In this document: positions 11,401 to 21,639 of the stretch, one piece after another
Numbering within the stretch: position 1 is the first letter of the stretch
Layout of the letters: every line of letters starts with the position of its first letter
Assembly: GCA_038501625.1 (NCBI GenBank)
Contig: JAZAYU010000221.1
Coordinates: forward strand, 620,001 to 684,000
DNA: 64,000 nt
Direction of reading: 5' to 3'
Source: Corbicula japonica
Lineage: Eukaryota; Mollusca; Bivalvia; Venerida; Cyrenidae
Notes under the pieces: generated by a model
The model's database searches: none
Seen by the model: only the letters and a program-made list of their open reading frames with translations
Told to the model about the DNA's origin: nothing
Translations under genes and position numbers: made by a program

Positions 11401-13566
11401 GAAGTTCCATGTTTACCTTTATATACTCCATTAGCTCAATTGGTTGCGTCGCAGGAATTGCAGGGCTAGGCGCTGTCGCCGTGACGGTGCGGGTTCGCTC
11501 CCAGCTAGAGGCACTATCATTTGAAATTCAGAGTAGGGCTATTTGTGCAGTGTGGCGGCCGTAAAAAGTCTCCCCGTACATATAGTCATTACTGAATTAC
11601 ACAGAAATGTGAAAAAAGGTGAAATATGCATATCAGGAATGGCCAAATCCAGCAGACACAGCCTCCCCACATAGCCAAAAGGAAAAACATGTATGGTTAT
11701 ATAAAAATCAGTTTGAAAATAGACGTCACAAACAATTAATGAAAGTTAAAACCCGAGGGGTTACCGCCTTTAAACGGCCAGTGGCAAAACAATTTGCCAC
11801 TGGGGCTTAAAACCAGGTTCTAGGTCGCTCCAACCTCACATTTGTCCCAATAGGTTCTCTATGAACAAGCAAGTAGAAGTTGTCTTGGTGAAATAACTCC
11901 AACCCACCCATCACCTCGGCAATGTTGCATGCAAAAGTACACAGTCATACATATAAAACACAAGAACCTAAAAGCATTGTAAAGCAAAAGGACTCAGTTA
12001 TCTTACCGAGACCAGAACACCCAGAGTCAAATCAGCAAGAAAACGATGAAGGTTAACAAACCTTCGACCTGTTATCGAAGTGATTCAAAAACAGACTGCG
12101 AAAGCTACAACAGTTATATATTACAATTTCTTAAACCCGTTGAATGCGATTTACAGTGGACCATAACAACTTGTACGTGTGTTTGAAAGATATTGCATGC
12201 AACATCATAGAGTAGGCGAGCTGTATTGCATATTTTCACAATGGCATATTGTACCACTATTTTATAAAGGTCAAGTGCGAAGTTGTTGCACTCTTGTACG
12301 AGCTATGTAGCCCAATGAAAAATCTGTTTTGCCATGACATTCTAGAGCCACTGTAACGTTGTAAATTCCTATATTACTCCTGCACGTCTATTCCAGTGCA
12401 AATTAATTTCTTAAGTAGTGTGGTTAGGAAAAAAATACTTTTGTTAAACAGCAAAATTGTACAATTCGTAACTAATTCCGGAAACCATTTTATCATCATG
12501 TGAGTGTATCTGCATTGCTCTATGTCATTTTATTATTGACGGTCATTTACTGAATTTTTATACGTGTACTGAACACTTAACGTCTGACGTCGGGAAAGGA
12601 GGCATTCTGACTTGAAACTCAATGTAGCTCGAATAGACAAATGTCCTTAATGAAAGGCAGTCATTCTGATTGTTATAGAACACTCAGTTGTTAACAAACT
12701 AATAACCTTATTACATAAACTGTGGGATCTCAAATGAATTAAACAGGACTGCAATGAAAGTTCCTACCTCTTCTGTTAATTTGAGCTGAGGACTGATCTG
12801 TATTCGTTGCTTTGTTTGCAGTACTTGTCAGACCAGAGGATGGCATGTTTTCCTGCGACACACTAGCTTTTGGTGCAGGTAAGGTAGACACTAAAGATGT
12901 CGGCATTTCAGGGTTGTTTTGAAAAGAAGTAGTAGCAATACCAAGATGCATATCGCTCTGTTGAGATACACGGTCGCTTGATGAAGGCTCAGAAGCTGAT
13001 GTAAAGGTATGTTTTGTTTGTACCCTATCACCTTCGTTACATTCTGAGGCAGCCGCGCTAGCAGATATAGTATTGTGAGTCCAGTTGGCACATGAAGACT
13101 GTTGTTTAACAGGAACATTAACCTTCAAATTTTCTAACAGAAACGTGCAGTTTGGATTAAGCTCACGATGAATGTCGAGCGGAACATCCGCCTCTTGCCA
13201 CGCACTCTTTCGTATTCCGCAACAATAACACAATACTTCATCACCATTTCCCGCGTAATAAAATCCAGCTTGAGCTAGTCTGATGATATATGTTTTGTTT
13301 TCCTTTGGGAAAAGTTGAAATGTACTAAATCTGAGCATTTCATATTTCATCGAGATTTTTTTGTCTACAACATGGATCTTATCAATTACTTGTATCATGG
13401 GTTCGAATTCTGGAGCAACTGACTCATTAACAGTCTGATCATTTCTTGAATCATGTCTTCTGTCTTGCAACTGTGCGAGGTCTGCAGGTTGCGACTGTGT
13501 ATTGCTACCTCCAACGTCTGGGTCTCCTTGCTGCTCGACGGTTGGCATTTGTGTATTAAAATTCAT
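3014..13566 (-). CDS. Gene 2: BIR - IAP-type linker - Ulp1/SENP-like (C48) protease - truncated PHD-like finger
   Basis: The model has eight exons: 13566-12768, 10262-10005, 9365-9296, 8843-8765, 8355-8221, 5749-5601, 4471-4345, 3229-3014. They total 1,833 bases, or 610 residues plus stop, and every junction has AG/GT borders and matching phase. The BIR zinc ligands are C113, C116, H133 and C140. The C48 domain spans about 376-575 with catalytic His466, Asp483 and Cys533 and oxyanion Gln527. A zinc finger starts at C583 and is cut short after H608 by a LINE. C48 enzymes remove SUMO or ubiquitin-like modifiers and BIR domains bind caspases or IAP-binding motifs; combining both in one protein is the striking point. 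No separate first half of a UBA was found, though the linker keeps its last helix. The true start is uncertain (see the TGA at 13,576-13,578). Confidence 0.82.
3332..3468. repeat. Near-perfect hairpin, ~58-bp arms
   Basis: The left arm (3,332-3,390) and right arm (3,411-3,468) are reverse complements with only a few mismatches around a 20-base AT-rich loop. Each arm holds GGCCTATGGCCTTTATC or its complement. It lies in the last intron of gene 2, about 100 bases before the acceptor of exon 8, and looks like a small foldback MITE. Confidence 0.8.
3970..4057. repeat. (CT)n microsatellite with a short (CA) end
   Basis: An almost pure CT tract is interrupted by a C run and ends in ACACACACAC. It lies in the intron between gene 2 exons 7 and 8. 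Confidence 0.95.
4345..4471 (-). CDS. Gene 2 exon 7: catalytic Gln/Cys of C48 protease
   Basis: The exon has a TTATTTTAG acceptor and a CTG|GTAACG donor, entering in phase 2 and leaving in phase 0. It encodes the motif ARQIDGSSCGAFVLL, the Q-x5-C active-site segment of Ulp1/SENP proteases (Gln527, Cys533). The Cys and the following GxFVL are intact, so the active site is not degenerate. Confidence 0.88.
4716..4751. repeat. (CT)n microsatellite
   Basis: A short CT tract lies in the intron between gene 2 exons 6 and 7. Confidence 0.9.
5601..5749 (-). CDS. Gene 2 exon 6: catalytic His and Asp of C48 protease
   Basis: The acceptor is TTTTTCAG and the donor GGGT|GTAAGTG. The exon encodes WVFVPFNVNENHWVLLTVH and then VRVYDSLHED. 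His466 (N-H-W) and Asp483 (Y-D-S) are the catalytic His-Asp pair expected 16-20 residues apart in C48 peptidases. It is open throughout. Confidence 0.9.
6545..6955 (+). repeat. Repeat family A copy 1
   Basis: This is a member of an unclassified ~450-bp dispersed family. Diagnostic blocks are GCATGCAAC, GTGTGAGGTTGGTGCA, CCAAGGCGGT and a GTGTTTTCTGGATGTGG..GATATGCAT end. The end block is tandemly duplicated here (6,822-6,880 and 6,898-6,950). Open frames across it are chance. Confidence 0.75.
8221..8355 (-). CDS. Gene 2 exon 5: C48 domain core
   Basis: The acceptor is TTTAATTTCAG and the donor AAAAG|GTAAAA; the exon is 45 codons in phase 0-0. It continues directly from exon 4 to give WLHDT-IIDSLLRLL, the substrate-facing helix found at the N-terminal part of Ulp1 domains (consensus LND-x-IIdfyl). 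The rest is an open, divergent stretch. Confidence 0.85.
8436..8488. repeat. (GA)n microsatellite
   Basis: A pure GA run of about 50 bases is preceded by GATA units, in an intron of gene 2 about 80 bases upstream of exon 5. Confidence 0.95.
8765..8843 (-). CDS. Gene 2 exon 4: start of C48 domain
   Basis: The acceptor is TTATTTTTACAG and the donor GACACG|GTATCC. It encodes VAGITLEPHDFDSLRDNEWL, matching the opening of Ulp1-type domains (I-T-x-x-D-F-x-x-L-x-x-x-x-W-L-x-D). It joins the exons on both sides in frame. Confidence 0.85.
9296..9365 (-). CDS. Gene 2 exon 3: short connector
   Basis: The acceptor is GTTTTAG and the donor AACTG|GTAGGT, 70 bases, phase 1 in and 2 out. It encodes ELERFLTKLWRGFGESKDIL, a connector between the IAP-type linker and the C48 domain. 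No known domain is recognised; the call rests on splice signals and phase. Confidence 0.65.
10005..10262 (-). CDS. Gene 2 exon 2: IAP-type linker (UBA last helix plus Ser/Thr-rich tail)
   Basis: A phase 1-1 exon of 86 codons. It starts [19 protein letters not shown], equivalent to the last UBA helix and following segment of cIAP/XIAP proteins (L-V-x-x-L-L-x-A-E). A polar Ser/Thr-rich stretch follows, ending just before G|GTATGT. It is paralogous to 32,314-32,559: ITAN, LVE-x-LL, ASASQ-x-YVQ and TSRSGQ-x-DD are shared. The preceding UBA half present in gene 1 is missing here. Confidence 0.8.
10390..10835 (+). repeat. Repeat family A copy 2, in intron 1 of gene 2
   Basis: This copy has the GGCAAGTGTGACGTTGGAGTACCC and GATATGCATGTTTCATG blocks (each shorter than the family consensus). 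It sits about 130 bases upstream of the linker exon, the same position as copy 7 relative to the gene 1 linker exon. It was therefore present before the two linker exons were duplicated. Confidence 0.75.
11426..11522 (+). mobile_element. tRNA-derived SINE, copy C (partial)
   Basis: It contains the TTAGCTCAATTGG A box and GGGTTCGCTCCC B box with an extra GGCGCTGTCGCC hairpin between them, and it ends CACTATCATTT like copies at 44,152-44,349 and 61,714-61,940. The 5' module of the family (GGCGGCCGTAAAAAGTCTCC) lies detached and downstream at 11,551-11,595, so the copy is rearranged. Confidence 0.75.
11615..12065 (-). repeat. Repeat family A copy 3
   Basis: This is a near full-length family A copy in reverse orientation, with AACGGCCAGTGGCAAAACAA and TAGGTCGCTCCAACCTCACA-type blocks. 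It lies in intron 1 of gene 2. Confidence 0.75.
12768..13566 (-). CDS. Gene 2 exon 1: BIR domain
   Basis: The exon has 266 codons and leaves in phase 1 (AGAG|GTAGGA). Residues 1-70 are polar and low in complexity. About residues 75-147 form one BIR domain: a R-L-A-x-A-G-F-Y-Y-x-G core, GDEVLCYCC, W123 and zinc ligands C113-x2-C116-x16-H133-x6-C140, the exact BIR spacing. The remainder is Ser/Thr/Asn-rich without a recognised domain. The start at 13,566 is the first ATG after an in-frame TGA at 13,576-13,578. Confidence 0.9.
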
Positions 13567-13575
13567 ATTATCTAG

Positions 13576-13656
13576 TCAACAGTCGTCTCCAACTTCTTCT
13601 TCGCTTTGATGTGTTTCTTTTCTGTTAAGTTGTCCTACATTATTGTATGAGGCCAT
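13576..13656 (-). other. In-frame upstream ATG with TGA before gene 2 start
   Basis: An ATG GCC TCA at 13,654-13,656 is in the same frame as the ATG at 13,564-13,566. It opens 26 codons of acidic, exon-like sequence ended by TGT TGA (13,576-13,578). It is either an upstream ORF or the original N terminus cut off by a nonsense change. Confidence 0.5.
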
Positions 13657-13659
13657 TAC

Positions 13660-14785
13660 TGATTGTATTATTTGAATGACTGCAATTATCAAAACTTCCT
13701 TTAAAAGATAATACTAAAAGCATAATAATTATTGTTTTCATATAATAATCAGAGCAATATAAAAAATTGTACATATAATAGTCAGAGCATAAGCATTTTA
13801 TCAAAGAATAATTAGAACATCATAGTACTTTTTTCGAATAACTATCACATCATCGTATCTTTTTTCAAAGAAACTTATTTAGACCAAAAAAGATATGAAA
13901 AATATATCAAGTACTTTCCAAACTCGCGGGCATTATTTCAAAGATCAGAGAAGATAAATATCAACTCTCTTGACCATTAAATTACAACTCGCAGGGATTA
14001 TAACGTTAAGGGTTTAAAGGACTATTGATAGCAACTTAATGACCCTGTTGGGGGCAAGTGTTAGGTGTGAGGTTGGTGTACCCTAGAACCTGCTTTAAAT
14101 CCGCAGTGGCAACTTTTGTTACACCCCCGGGTCACCTTTTCGTAAATTGTTTATGGCGTTTTTAAGCTGATAAATTTATAACCTATGTTTTCTTTTCTTT
14201 TCTTCTGAAAGACTGTCCGCGAAGATTATTCTTTAGGTAATACACAGACTCTGCATTCCAAGTTTCAATGTGACACATAGGAGAAACAAGAACAAACTCA
14301 AAGCAACAAAAATTACAATAAACAAGAAAAAGTAAAACAGTAACTTGCTGTTTTACAGACGGTCTATTGGTCGGAGAAAACTGAACCATTTATTCATTTT
14401 TTTTCAATGACCCTTTAGAATACAACCTTTTCCCCAATTCTTATGTAATAAATTTGTTAACAAAATATAAAATTTAAAAACAACAGTATATATTAATTTT
14501 ACCATATAATTGATGAAAGCGATATCATATCTTGAAGACATTCAGGCTTCCTCTAGTACAGGTGACCGTGAACTTCACTTTGGAACCTTTTTTGCATGAT
14601 GGGGTAATCTTTTTAAGACATATTTTCTGAAATTTCTTACTGAATAGCTCATGACAAAAACATGAAACTGTGTTAATTTCTGTTAAAATAATTTAAAAAA
14701 TAAATCTTTATTCACAGAGAGATTTCATATTTTTATGTAAAATATGCAATGCACTATATTTTGAAAAAGTTTAAGAAAAAAAAAA

Positions 14786-14786
<1 letters not shown>
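13660..14786. other. Gene 2 5' flank, no gene seen
   Basis: AT-rich sequence with a partial family A copy at 14,040-14,170 (plus orientation; GTGTGAGGTTGGTGTACCC block). No clear TATA box, exon or RNA gene was seen. Confidence 0.5.

Positions 14787-14833
<47 letters not shown>
14787..14833. repeat. (AAT)n microsatellite
   Basis: An AAT run is interrupted by a DNA transposon and resumes at 15,751 after it. Confidence 0.95.
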
Positions 14834-14834
<1 letters not shown>

Positions 14835-15750
14835 AGTCCACACACGTTGTGTCAAACTCGCTTAAGTCGAAACATCGGTTATCTCGAATTAATTTTACGG
14901 TCCCGTCAAAATGTGTTCTTATTGCATAAAATATTACGCCGCTTAACTCGAATTCGACTTGAACAATGTTTTCATAAGTCGAACTAAATTTAGAACCCGC
15001 CGGCTAAAATATGCTATATAAAATCATCGGATAAGTCGAAGTGTGAAACTTGCCGCTGTCGAGCAATGCGCGCGGGTTCTTCAAAGAGAGAACTTGTCGG
15101 CAAACAAGATACCATTATTTAATAATAATTAACTATTATCACCTGTAAGGTAAAATATTCGCTTATTAAATGCAATTTAATGCATTCGGATGTAAAATAT
15201 TCGGATTCGTAAATACAATTAATTTCAGTTTAAAAAAAATAGCAACATTTAATTAAAGTAATCATGACATTGTGACATCCAGGCCAATAAAATATGAGTT
15301 TATCCGTTTAGGACAACACATGCAAAAACATGATCCAAACGTAATCAATTCTCACTCAACAAGACTGAAGCACAAACAGCTCCAAATTAACGATTATGGG
15401 GTGAATATTAATTTGAATTAGTTTACGTAATAAATAAATAACGAGAGACGACTTTAACAATCAGAGTGAAGACGACGACGATGTTACACAAACACTGAAA
15501 CTTAACGATGATGTTTTTTTTAACATGTAATAAATATAATCAAGTTAATATATTTTTTCTGTTCTGTTTTGATAAACTTATTGATTAACTGAAATGTTCA
15601 TAAACGAGTACTAGCAATCACAATAATGTCAGCATTATAAACATATAGGTATGATATTCGTGCATTTGCGCCATTCGGATGTGTCGAACTTCGGATATCT
15701 CGAATTAAAATGTACGGTCCCAACGACTTCGACAGAACGAGTGTGAACTG
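14834..15750. mobile_element. pogo/Tigger-like non-autonomous DNA transposon
   Basis: The ends are CAGTCCACACACGTTGTGTC and, reversed, CAGTTCACACTCGTTCTGTC, with sub-terminal copies of a TCTCGAATTAA motif, and TA on each side. CAGT..ACTG ends plus a TA duplication are typical of pogo/Tigger elements. No transposase frame remains in the 917 bases. It was inserted into an (AAT)n run. Confidence 0.7.
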
Positions 15751-15754
15751 TAAT

Positions 15755-16970
15755 AATAATAATGAAATGCATCCAACTACTGCATTTTTTATTTATTGAA
15801 CACACTCCGAGCATCTCATTCCGATCACAATCCACAATATAGTTGGTACTTGTAGCGAATAAAAGCAACACAATTAACCTTTGTATCAATTTTGCATATT
15901 CCAAATGCGGTAATGAGAAAAATTGAAAGCCTGGAAGTTATCTGCTGCTTATCAATTCCTTTCATTCCATAACTTTGCTTATTTCAATGCTGTTAAAAAG
16001 AACAACTGAAATGCAGCTTAAATCTGATTGAGTTTGTAATATTTATAAATGTGACAGAAATCTAAACACTGGTGAGGTGAAAAATGCATTATAAAAACAC
16101 TACAAGATGAGTACATCCTGCATTCTTTAACGTTGCATCATTTTAAGAGACTCAGAGATCAGGCCACATAAAAACTCATACACAAACAGCTTGAAACTTT
16201 TTATAAACTACACATACATGTATTATGAAAGATGTTTTGGGACCTATATAATTCAAAAGTAACTATAAAGTTAACACAGATTTTTAAAGCGACTTGTTCG
16301 GAAAACATTTAAAGGCATCTTGTCAGAAAACACTATCTATTGCAAAATATATTAAATTTAATACGATAAATACTTCTCGGGCAAAATTCATGATAAAACA
16401 TTCGTGAATAAATCAAGAATTATTTTACATGCAGAATCCTTGAACACATTACAAACTAATACTATCAAATTATATGAGATATCGACCACTATTTATTTTA
16501 TGTTTTCCAGTGAATTATAGAATTTTCTCTGTGAAATAAATGTAAGTGACCATTTCTTTACCAAATTAGCCAACAACGAAAATCCTCCTACTTTTGGATT
16601 ATGAGCCATTCTCACATCACATGTGTAACCAATATGGACTTGGTCTAAAAGTAAGCTTCAACTAGCAGTGACTCCACTCTCAGAAGAGGTTGCGTTGCTT
16701 CTTCATTTTATTTGTAGGTCAGACAACAAAATGCACTTGCTATCTTATATGTTCCTATAGCAACACTGTCCATATAAAAACGTAAAAAACAGCTTTGTGA
16801 ACACTTTATTTTCAGCAGTGAGTCTTGATTAATTTCCATATTTCAATATAATCTTGGTCTACAAAAAGATGTTCACTTAATCAATTCTTCCAAACTGAAT
16901 ACCAGTCATTCAATACCGAAATGAATCTTAAATCCACCATTTAGTCACAGAGTTTAATATTAGTTATTTC
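15755..16970. other. No gene or repeat recognised
   Basis: AT-rich intergenic sequence upstream of gene 2; no coding, splice or repeat signal that I can support. Confidence 0.4.
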
Positions 16971-16975
16971 AAATC

Positions 16976-17240
16976 GGTAGTACTGAATACCGAAATACAC
17001 TATTTTACCGAAAATTACCGAAATAGACTTTGATTACCGAAATACACTTAATAAATGGTAATTAAAGCATTATTTGTTGTTTAAATCAGATAATATGTTA
17101 TAATATTATTATATGAAATAAATGCCCAAGATTTATTTGAATTTGTTGTTTTAATTACCAATTATTACGTGTATTTCGGTAATCAAAAGTGTATTTCGGT
17201 ATCTTTCGGTAAAAAGTGTATTTCGGTATTCAGTGTTACC
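16976..17240. repeat. Foldback element with TACCGAAATACAC motifs
   Basis: The arms (16,976-~17,070 and ~17,147-17,240) are inverted copies, each with several TACCGAAATACAC-type motifs and a GGTAATTAAA inner edge, around an ~80-base AT loop. It looks like a hairpin MITE. Confidence 0.8.
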
Positions 17241-18249
17241 CCCTTTCAAATTGTGTAAACATCCGGTATCGATTTCCCAGTATACTAAGATAACAATTTA
17301 AAACAACGAATCAATGGAACGGAAAGATACATGGGCAACTGTCCCTTTTCTCAGTAGGAATAAATGCCGATAGAATAACTAACTTTTGATTATCACAAGA
17401 AGGTCAGCAGTCGCTAACAGTGTTCACTCGTTTTCTACAACACGCTGCAATGTCTGATGACCTACTTTTTTCCGCAGTACGGGACATGCTAATTCATTTA
17501 TGCTTCATTCTTCTTAATGATAAAATTGTTAAACACAAATCTGTATGCAACTTCTTTTAAATCATGACGTTTACGATGAAAAGTTTTAGATTCCTGTAAT
17601 GAAACTGTTTAGCTCTTATGGCGACCCACATTGGCGTTACTTCACATTGCGCATGCGCTATATTAAGCATGCGCATCTATCCTGGACACAATATAAAAAG
17701 ACCTTTAATATATATCCAAACTAAGTAGCATTAATATATTCACGCTACTTAATACCGTCTTGAAAACAAACACTTTGTAATTATGATTCATCATCAATTT
17801 TCGATAAAACCAGAACTAACACTCTGTATTACATAGAATTCAGGATTTGGAAATGGTTGTTCAATGCACCGTACTAATATAGCCTGTTAATATAAACAGA
17901 TTATACTTTTGGTAACCAACGATTTATAAAGAAAAGAATAACAAAAATATTATTTAGCAAAGATATTCACTTAAGCAGACTTACTTTACAAAATAGTTCA
18001 GTTGACACAATGAACTTCTACTTCCACTTTCGATTTCAATTTAGACTGCAAATACGTAATCCAACGACGACAATTATAACAACTTGTAGTTCTGTACCTT
18101 AAATCAGATGATTGTTTAACACTGGCTTCAGATTTTAATATGTATTCATGAACTTATTCTTGAAAAATGTTAAAATTGTCATATAGAAAACGGGAATTCC
18201 GATATGACGTCATCCGGTTCGGTTCTTTATACCTTCGACCCATAACATA

Positions 18250-20025
18250 TACGATTTGCTAGTATTGATTTATGTTTATCTAAAGGCAGAAAGCTTTACT
18301 GTTCATTTATTGATTACAAAAAAGCGTTTGATAGCATAAACAAAACCTTTCTTTGGCAAAAACTGCTAAGTAACAATGTTAGTGGTAAATGTATTAAAAT
18401 AATACATAACATGTATATGAAGGCTAAATCTTGTGTAAGAATAAATTCTTTCAGTAAAATGTCTGAGTTTTTACAAGCCAAACTGGTGTGAGACAAGGTG
18501 AGAATCTCTCGCCTGTTTTATTCTCATTGTTCTTGAATGATTTAAACTATTTCTTGTCCCAGCAGTATAATGAACTAGAACTTTTATCCACTATTGCAAA
18601 TGACTCTCTAAGTGATAATGATATTGAAATATACTTCAGGTTATATATTCTTCTTTATGCTGATGATACAGTAATATTTGCTGAAACTGCAAATGAATTA
18701 CAAAAGGCCTTAAATGCCATATCAAGTTATTGTGAATTATGGCATCTCCAAGTTAACCCTGATTAAAACTAAAGTTGTTGTTTTTTGGAAGAATAAAAGA
18801 TGTTCAAGAGGTATTCCCAGTTTTATTTTTGAAGGCACAATCCTGGAATTAGTTCATTGTTTTTCATACCTTGGTGTTAAATTTTCATATAATGGCAAAT
18901 TTTCTAAAACTAAAGAACATTTGTTACAACAAGCAAGAAAAGCAATGTTCTCAGTTATTGTTAAAGCTAGAAAACTAAATTAACCTATAAGTATGCAAAT
19001 ACACTTGTTTGATACAATGGTATCCCCCATTCTGTTATATGGAAGTGAGGTCTGTGGAATTGAAAATCTGGACATAATTGATAAATTTCAACTCAAATTT
19101 TATAAAACTATCCTTAAATTGAAACAAGGCACCCCTAGCTGCATACTGTATGGTGAACTTGGTGTTCTACCTCTTTCTATTCATGTTCAAACACGTATCC
19201 TGTGTTACTGAAACAAAATTTTAAACTCTGAAAGTGAAAAAAATAGTCATATCTTGTATAGTGTTGCTTACAAATTATATTATAATAATGATAACATAAA
19301 ACTTCCATGGATAAGTTTTATTAAAAAAACTTTAGATTCCCTCGGAATGTCCAGTTATTGGCTAGATAATTTAGCTTCACATCAGTCTATTTTTAAGAAT
19401 AATATTAAAACTAGGATAAAAGATCAGTTTATGCAAAAATGGAATTGTTCCATCACTAAATCAAGTAAATGTTTGAATTATAGAATGTTCAAAGAAAAAA
19501 TTGAGTTTGAAGATTACTTAGATATTATCCCAAGTCATTTGTCAAATTTTATCCTGATGTTTAGAAGTGTTAACCACAAACTTCCTATTGAACAAGGCAG
19601 ATTTTTTGCTACTCTTAGAGATGAAAGAACATGTAACTTATGTAATTCTAATACCTTAGGGGATGAATTTCACTATTTATTTGTGTGTGATTTTTTTCAA
19701 ACATGAACGTAGAAAATATATACCAGTTGAGTATACTTGACATCCTAATACATTAAAATTTTCGTCACTTATGAATAGCAAGGATAGAAAAACCCTTATC
19801 AAACTAGCAGTTTTTTGCAAGAAATTAATACTCACCTTCAAATAAATGATCTCAATTTAGATGTAGTTTAGTGATTATCCTGTTTATACTCACTTCTCAA
19901 TTTCATATTTTGCTTGTGTACAACTATGCACATGTATTTCACTTGTTTGTTCATATGTTTGTATGTATTTGTAATCATCTGTTGCCTCTCAGAGGCCCTG
20001 ATGTGAAATAAAAATTGAAAGTTGT
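18250..20025 (+). mobile_element. Degenerate LINE reverse transcriptase
   Basis: The reading runs FIDYKKAFDSINKTFLW, then TGVRQGENLSPVLFSLFLND, then LYADDTVIFAE (the catalytic YADD box), then connection and C-terminal parts ending with a CNLCNS..GDEFHYLFVC zinc-knuckle-like motif. At least three frame changes (near 18,480, 18,760 and 18,985) and internal stops show that it is dead. The endonuclease part is missing (5' truncation). It ends near an AATAAA-like AAATAAAAATTG. Confidence 0.85.
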
Positions 20026-20029
20026 TTTC

Positions 20030-21365
20030 AGTCGTTAGTTTGATTCATTTTTTGTACTTAACGGGGGGGGGGGGGGGGCGTGGGCGATGTTTATTTTAAA
20101 CGCATATAATATTTATGATTTAAATTTGGTACATGTGTAAACGTGCAAACTAAAAAGTATTCATTATCATTTTAATCTTAAACTTTCATAATGTATTTCG
20201 TACGCCATAGTAAAATGAAAACAACAACAATAACATTTAAATATATTTAAAATGAGGTTCAATTGTAAAACGCAAAATGGATATATTTTACATGTATGTA
20301 CGGATTGGGAAATCCGGCGCGACGGGCCGTTTGCAATAGGCCTAAGACATGCCATTTATGCTTGAAAAATAAAAACAAGCGAGGTTTAACACAAGAATAA
20401 AGACAGTAACATGGCGTATTTTTAGTGAATTGCAACTGACATGATACATTTTCACTTTTATTACAAAAATGCGAAAACAAAATTAAACGATTCGTTACTT
20501 ATCATTAAATTACCGATTAGAACATTTTCTGAGAATGTTCATATCTGAATTAAAACAAGTGACATCATCGTATCACTTTTTACAAAGAAATTTTCGTTGT
20601 TTAGAACTGCATTGATTATGTAATTTAATGATAAGAAATGCATGCGTTACGTATTTAACTGTTGAAATATTGTTAAAGGATGTGCATTTGTTTTACATTT
20701 TAAATGATTTTCAAGTCTTAAAGTAATCTGTCATTAGAACACAGTTTTTGCCCTTGGGTGACTTCTATAAGGACCGTCTTCCACAAAAGAGAGCTCCTTA
20801 TTGTATTTTAGGGGATGAATACAGATGCAAAATTAAAAGAAGAAGACTTAATGAATGGCACGTTTGTACACAGTAAATCTGAAGCATCAAGTTAGTAATG
20901 CAGATCTGATGAGGATTAAACAAAAGATTGATGAAAAGTAGCCATTGAAAATCTCGAAGTTTTGCCTGTTGTGCACATGTCGAATCAAGTGATAATTTAA
21001 AAATTATTGCGCATGAAAGCCAGTCAATGTACTTTTAAGCGCCTAAAATAGGTCACCTTGGACATATTAAAAGTGCAGGTATGAGTTTCTGATTGTACAA
21101 TGTCAGTCTCCCGAATATCCCGAACATTTTATTTCTAACGACTGTATGAGAGTCTTGTTTTATTTAAAATCGAGATTTGTACAGGAAAAGTTACCGTTTT
21201 GAAAGAGTATCAATGTTTTCGGAAAGTACACAGGAATGTTCGCGTACACGTACGCCTATATGAAAGAGTGACATCGTCACACTCACAAAACACTGTCACC
21301 CGCGCTGCGAAGAAGAGAGGAAAAGAGAGCATGTGTTTATAAGTATGTCAAATTCAAATAGGACA
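20030..21365. other. No gene seen; poly(G) run
   Basis: AT-rich sequence with a 15-base G run near 20,064. No exon supported. Confidence 0.4.
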
Positions 21366-21369
21366 TTAA

Positions 21370-21630
21370 ATCAGGTTCTAGGGTGCACCAACCTCACGCT
21401 AGCCTCAATAGGTGCTCATATCAACACGCAAGTAATAGTTGTCTTGGTGAAATAACCCCGACCACCCATCAGCTCAACCGTGTTGCATGCAAAAGCACAC
21501 AAACACATAAAACATGAGAAGCTAATAGGATCGCAAAACACAAGGAGTGGCTACTCAATGATCTTACCTAGACCAGAGCACCTGGAGTAAAATCAGCAAG
21601 AACACGATGACAGGGATAAAAGAAACGAAT
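21370..21630 (-). repeat. Repeat family A copy 5 (partial)
   Basis: Reverse-orientation partial copy with the TCTAGGGTGCACCAACCTCA and TTGCATGCAAAAGCACACAA blocks. Confidence 0.7.
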
Positions 21631-21639
21631 CGAGCTTCT

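Noticed and set aside
12768..13566. Viral (baculovirus-type) origin of the BIR exon
   Set aside because: The gene has introns in animal IAP-like phase and an IAP-type UBA/linker relative next door; nothing points to a viral insertion.
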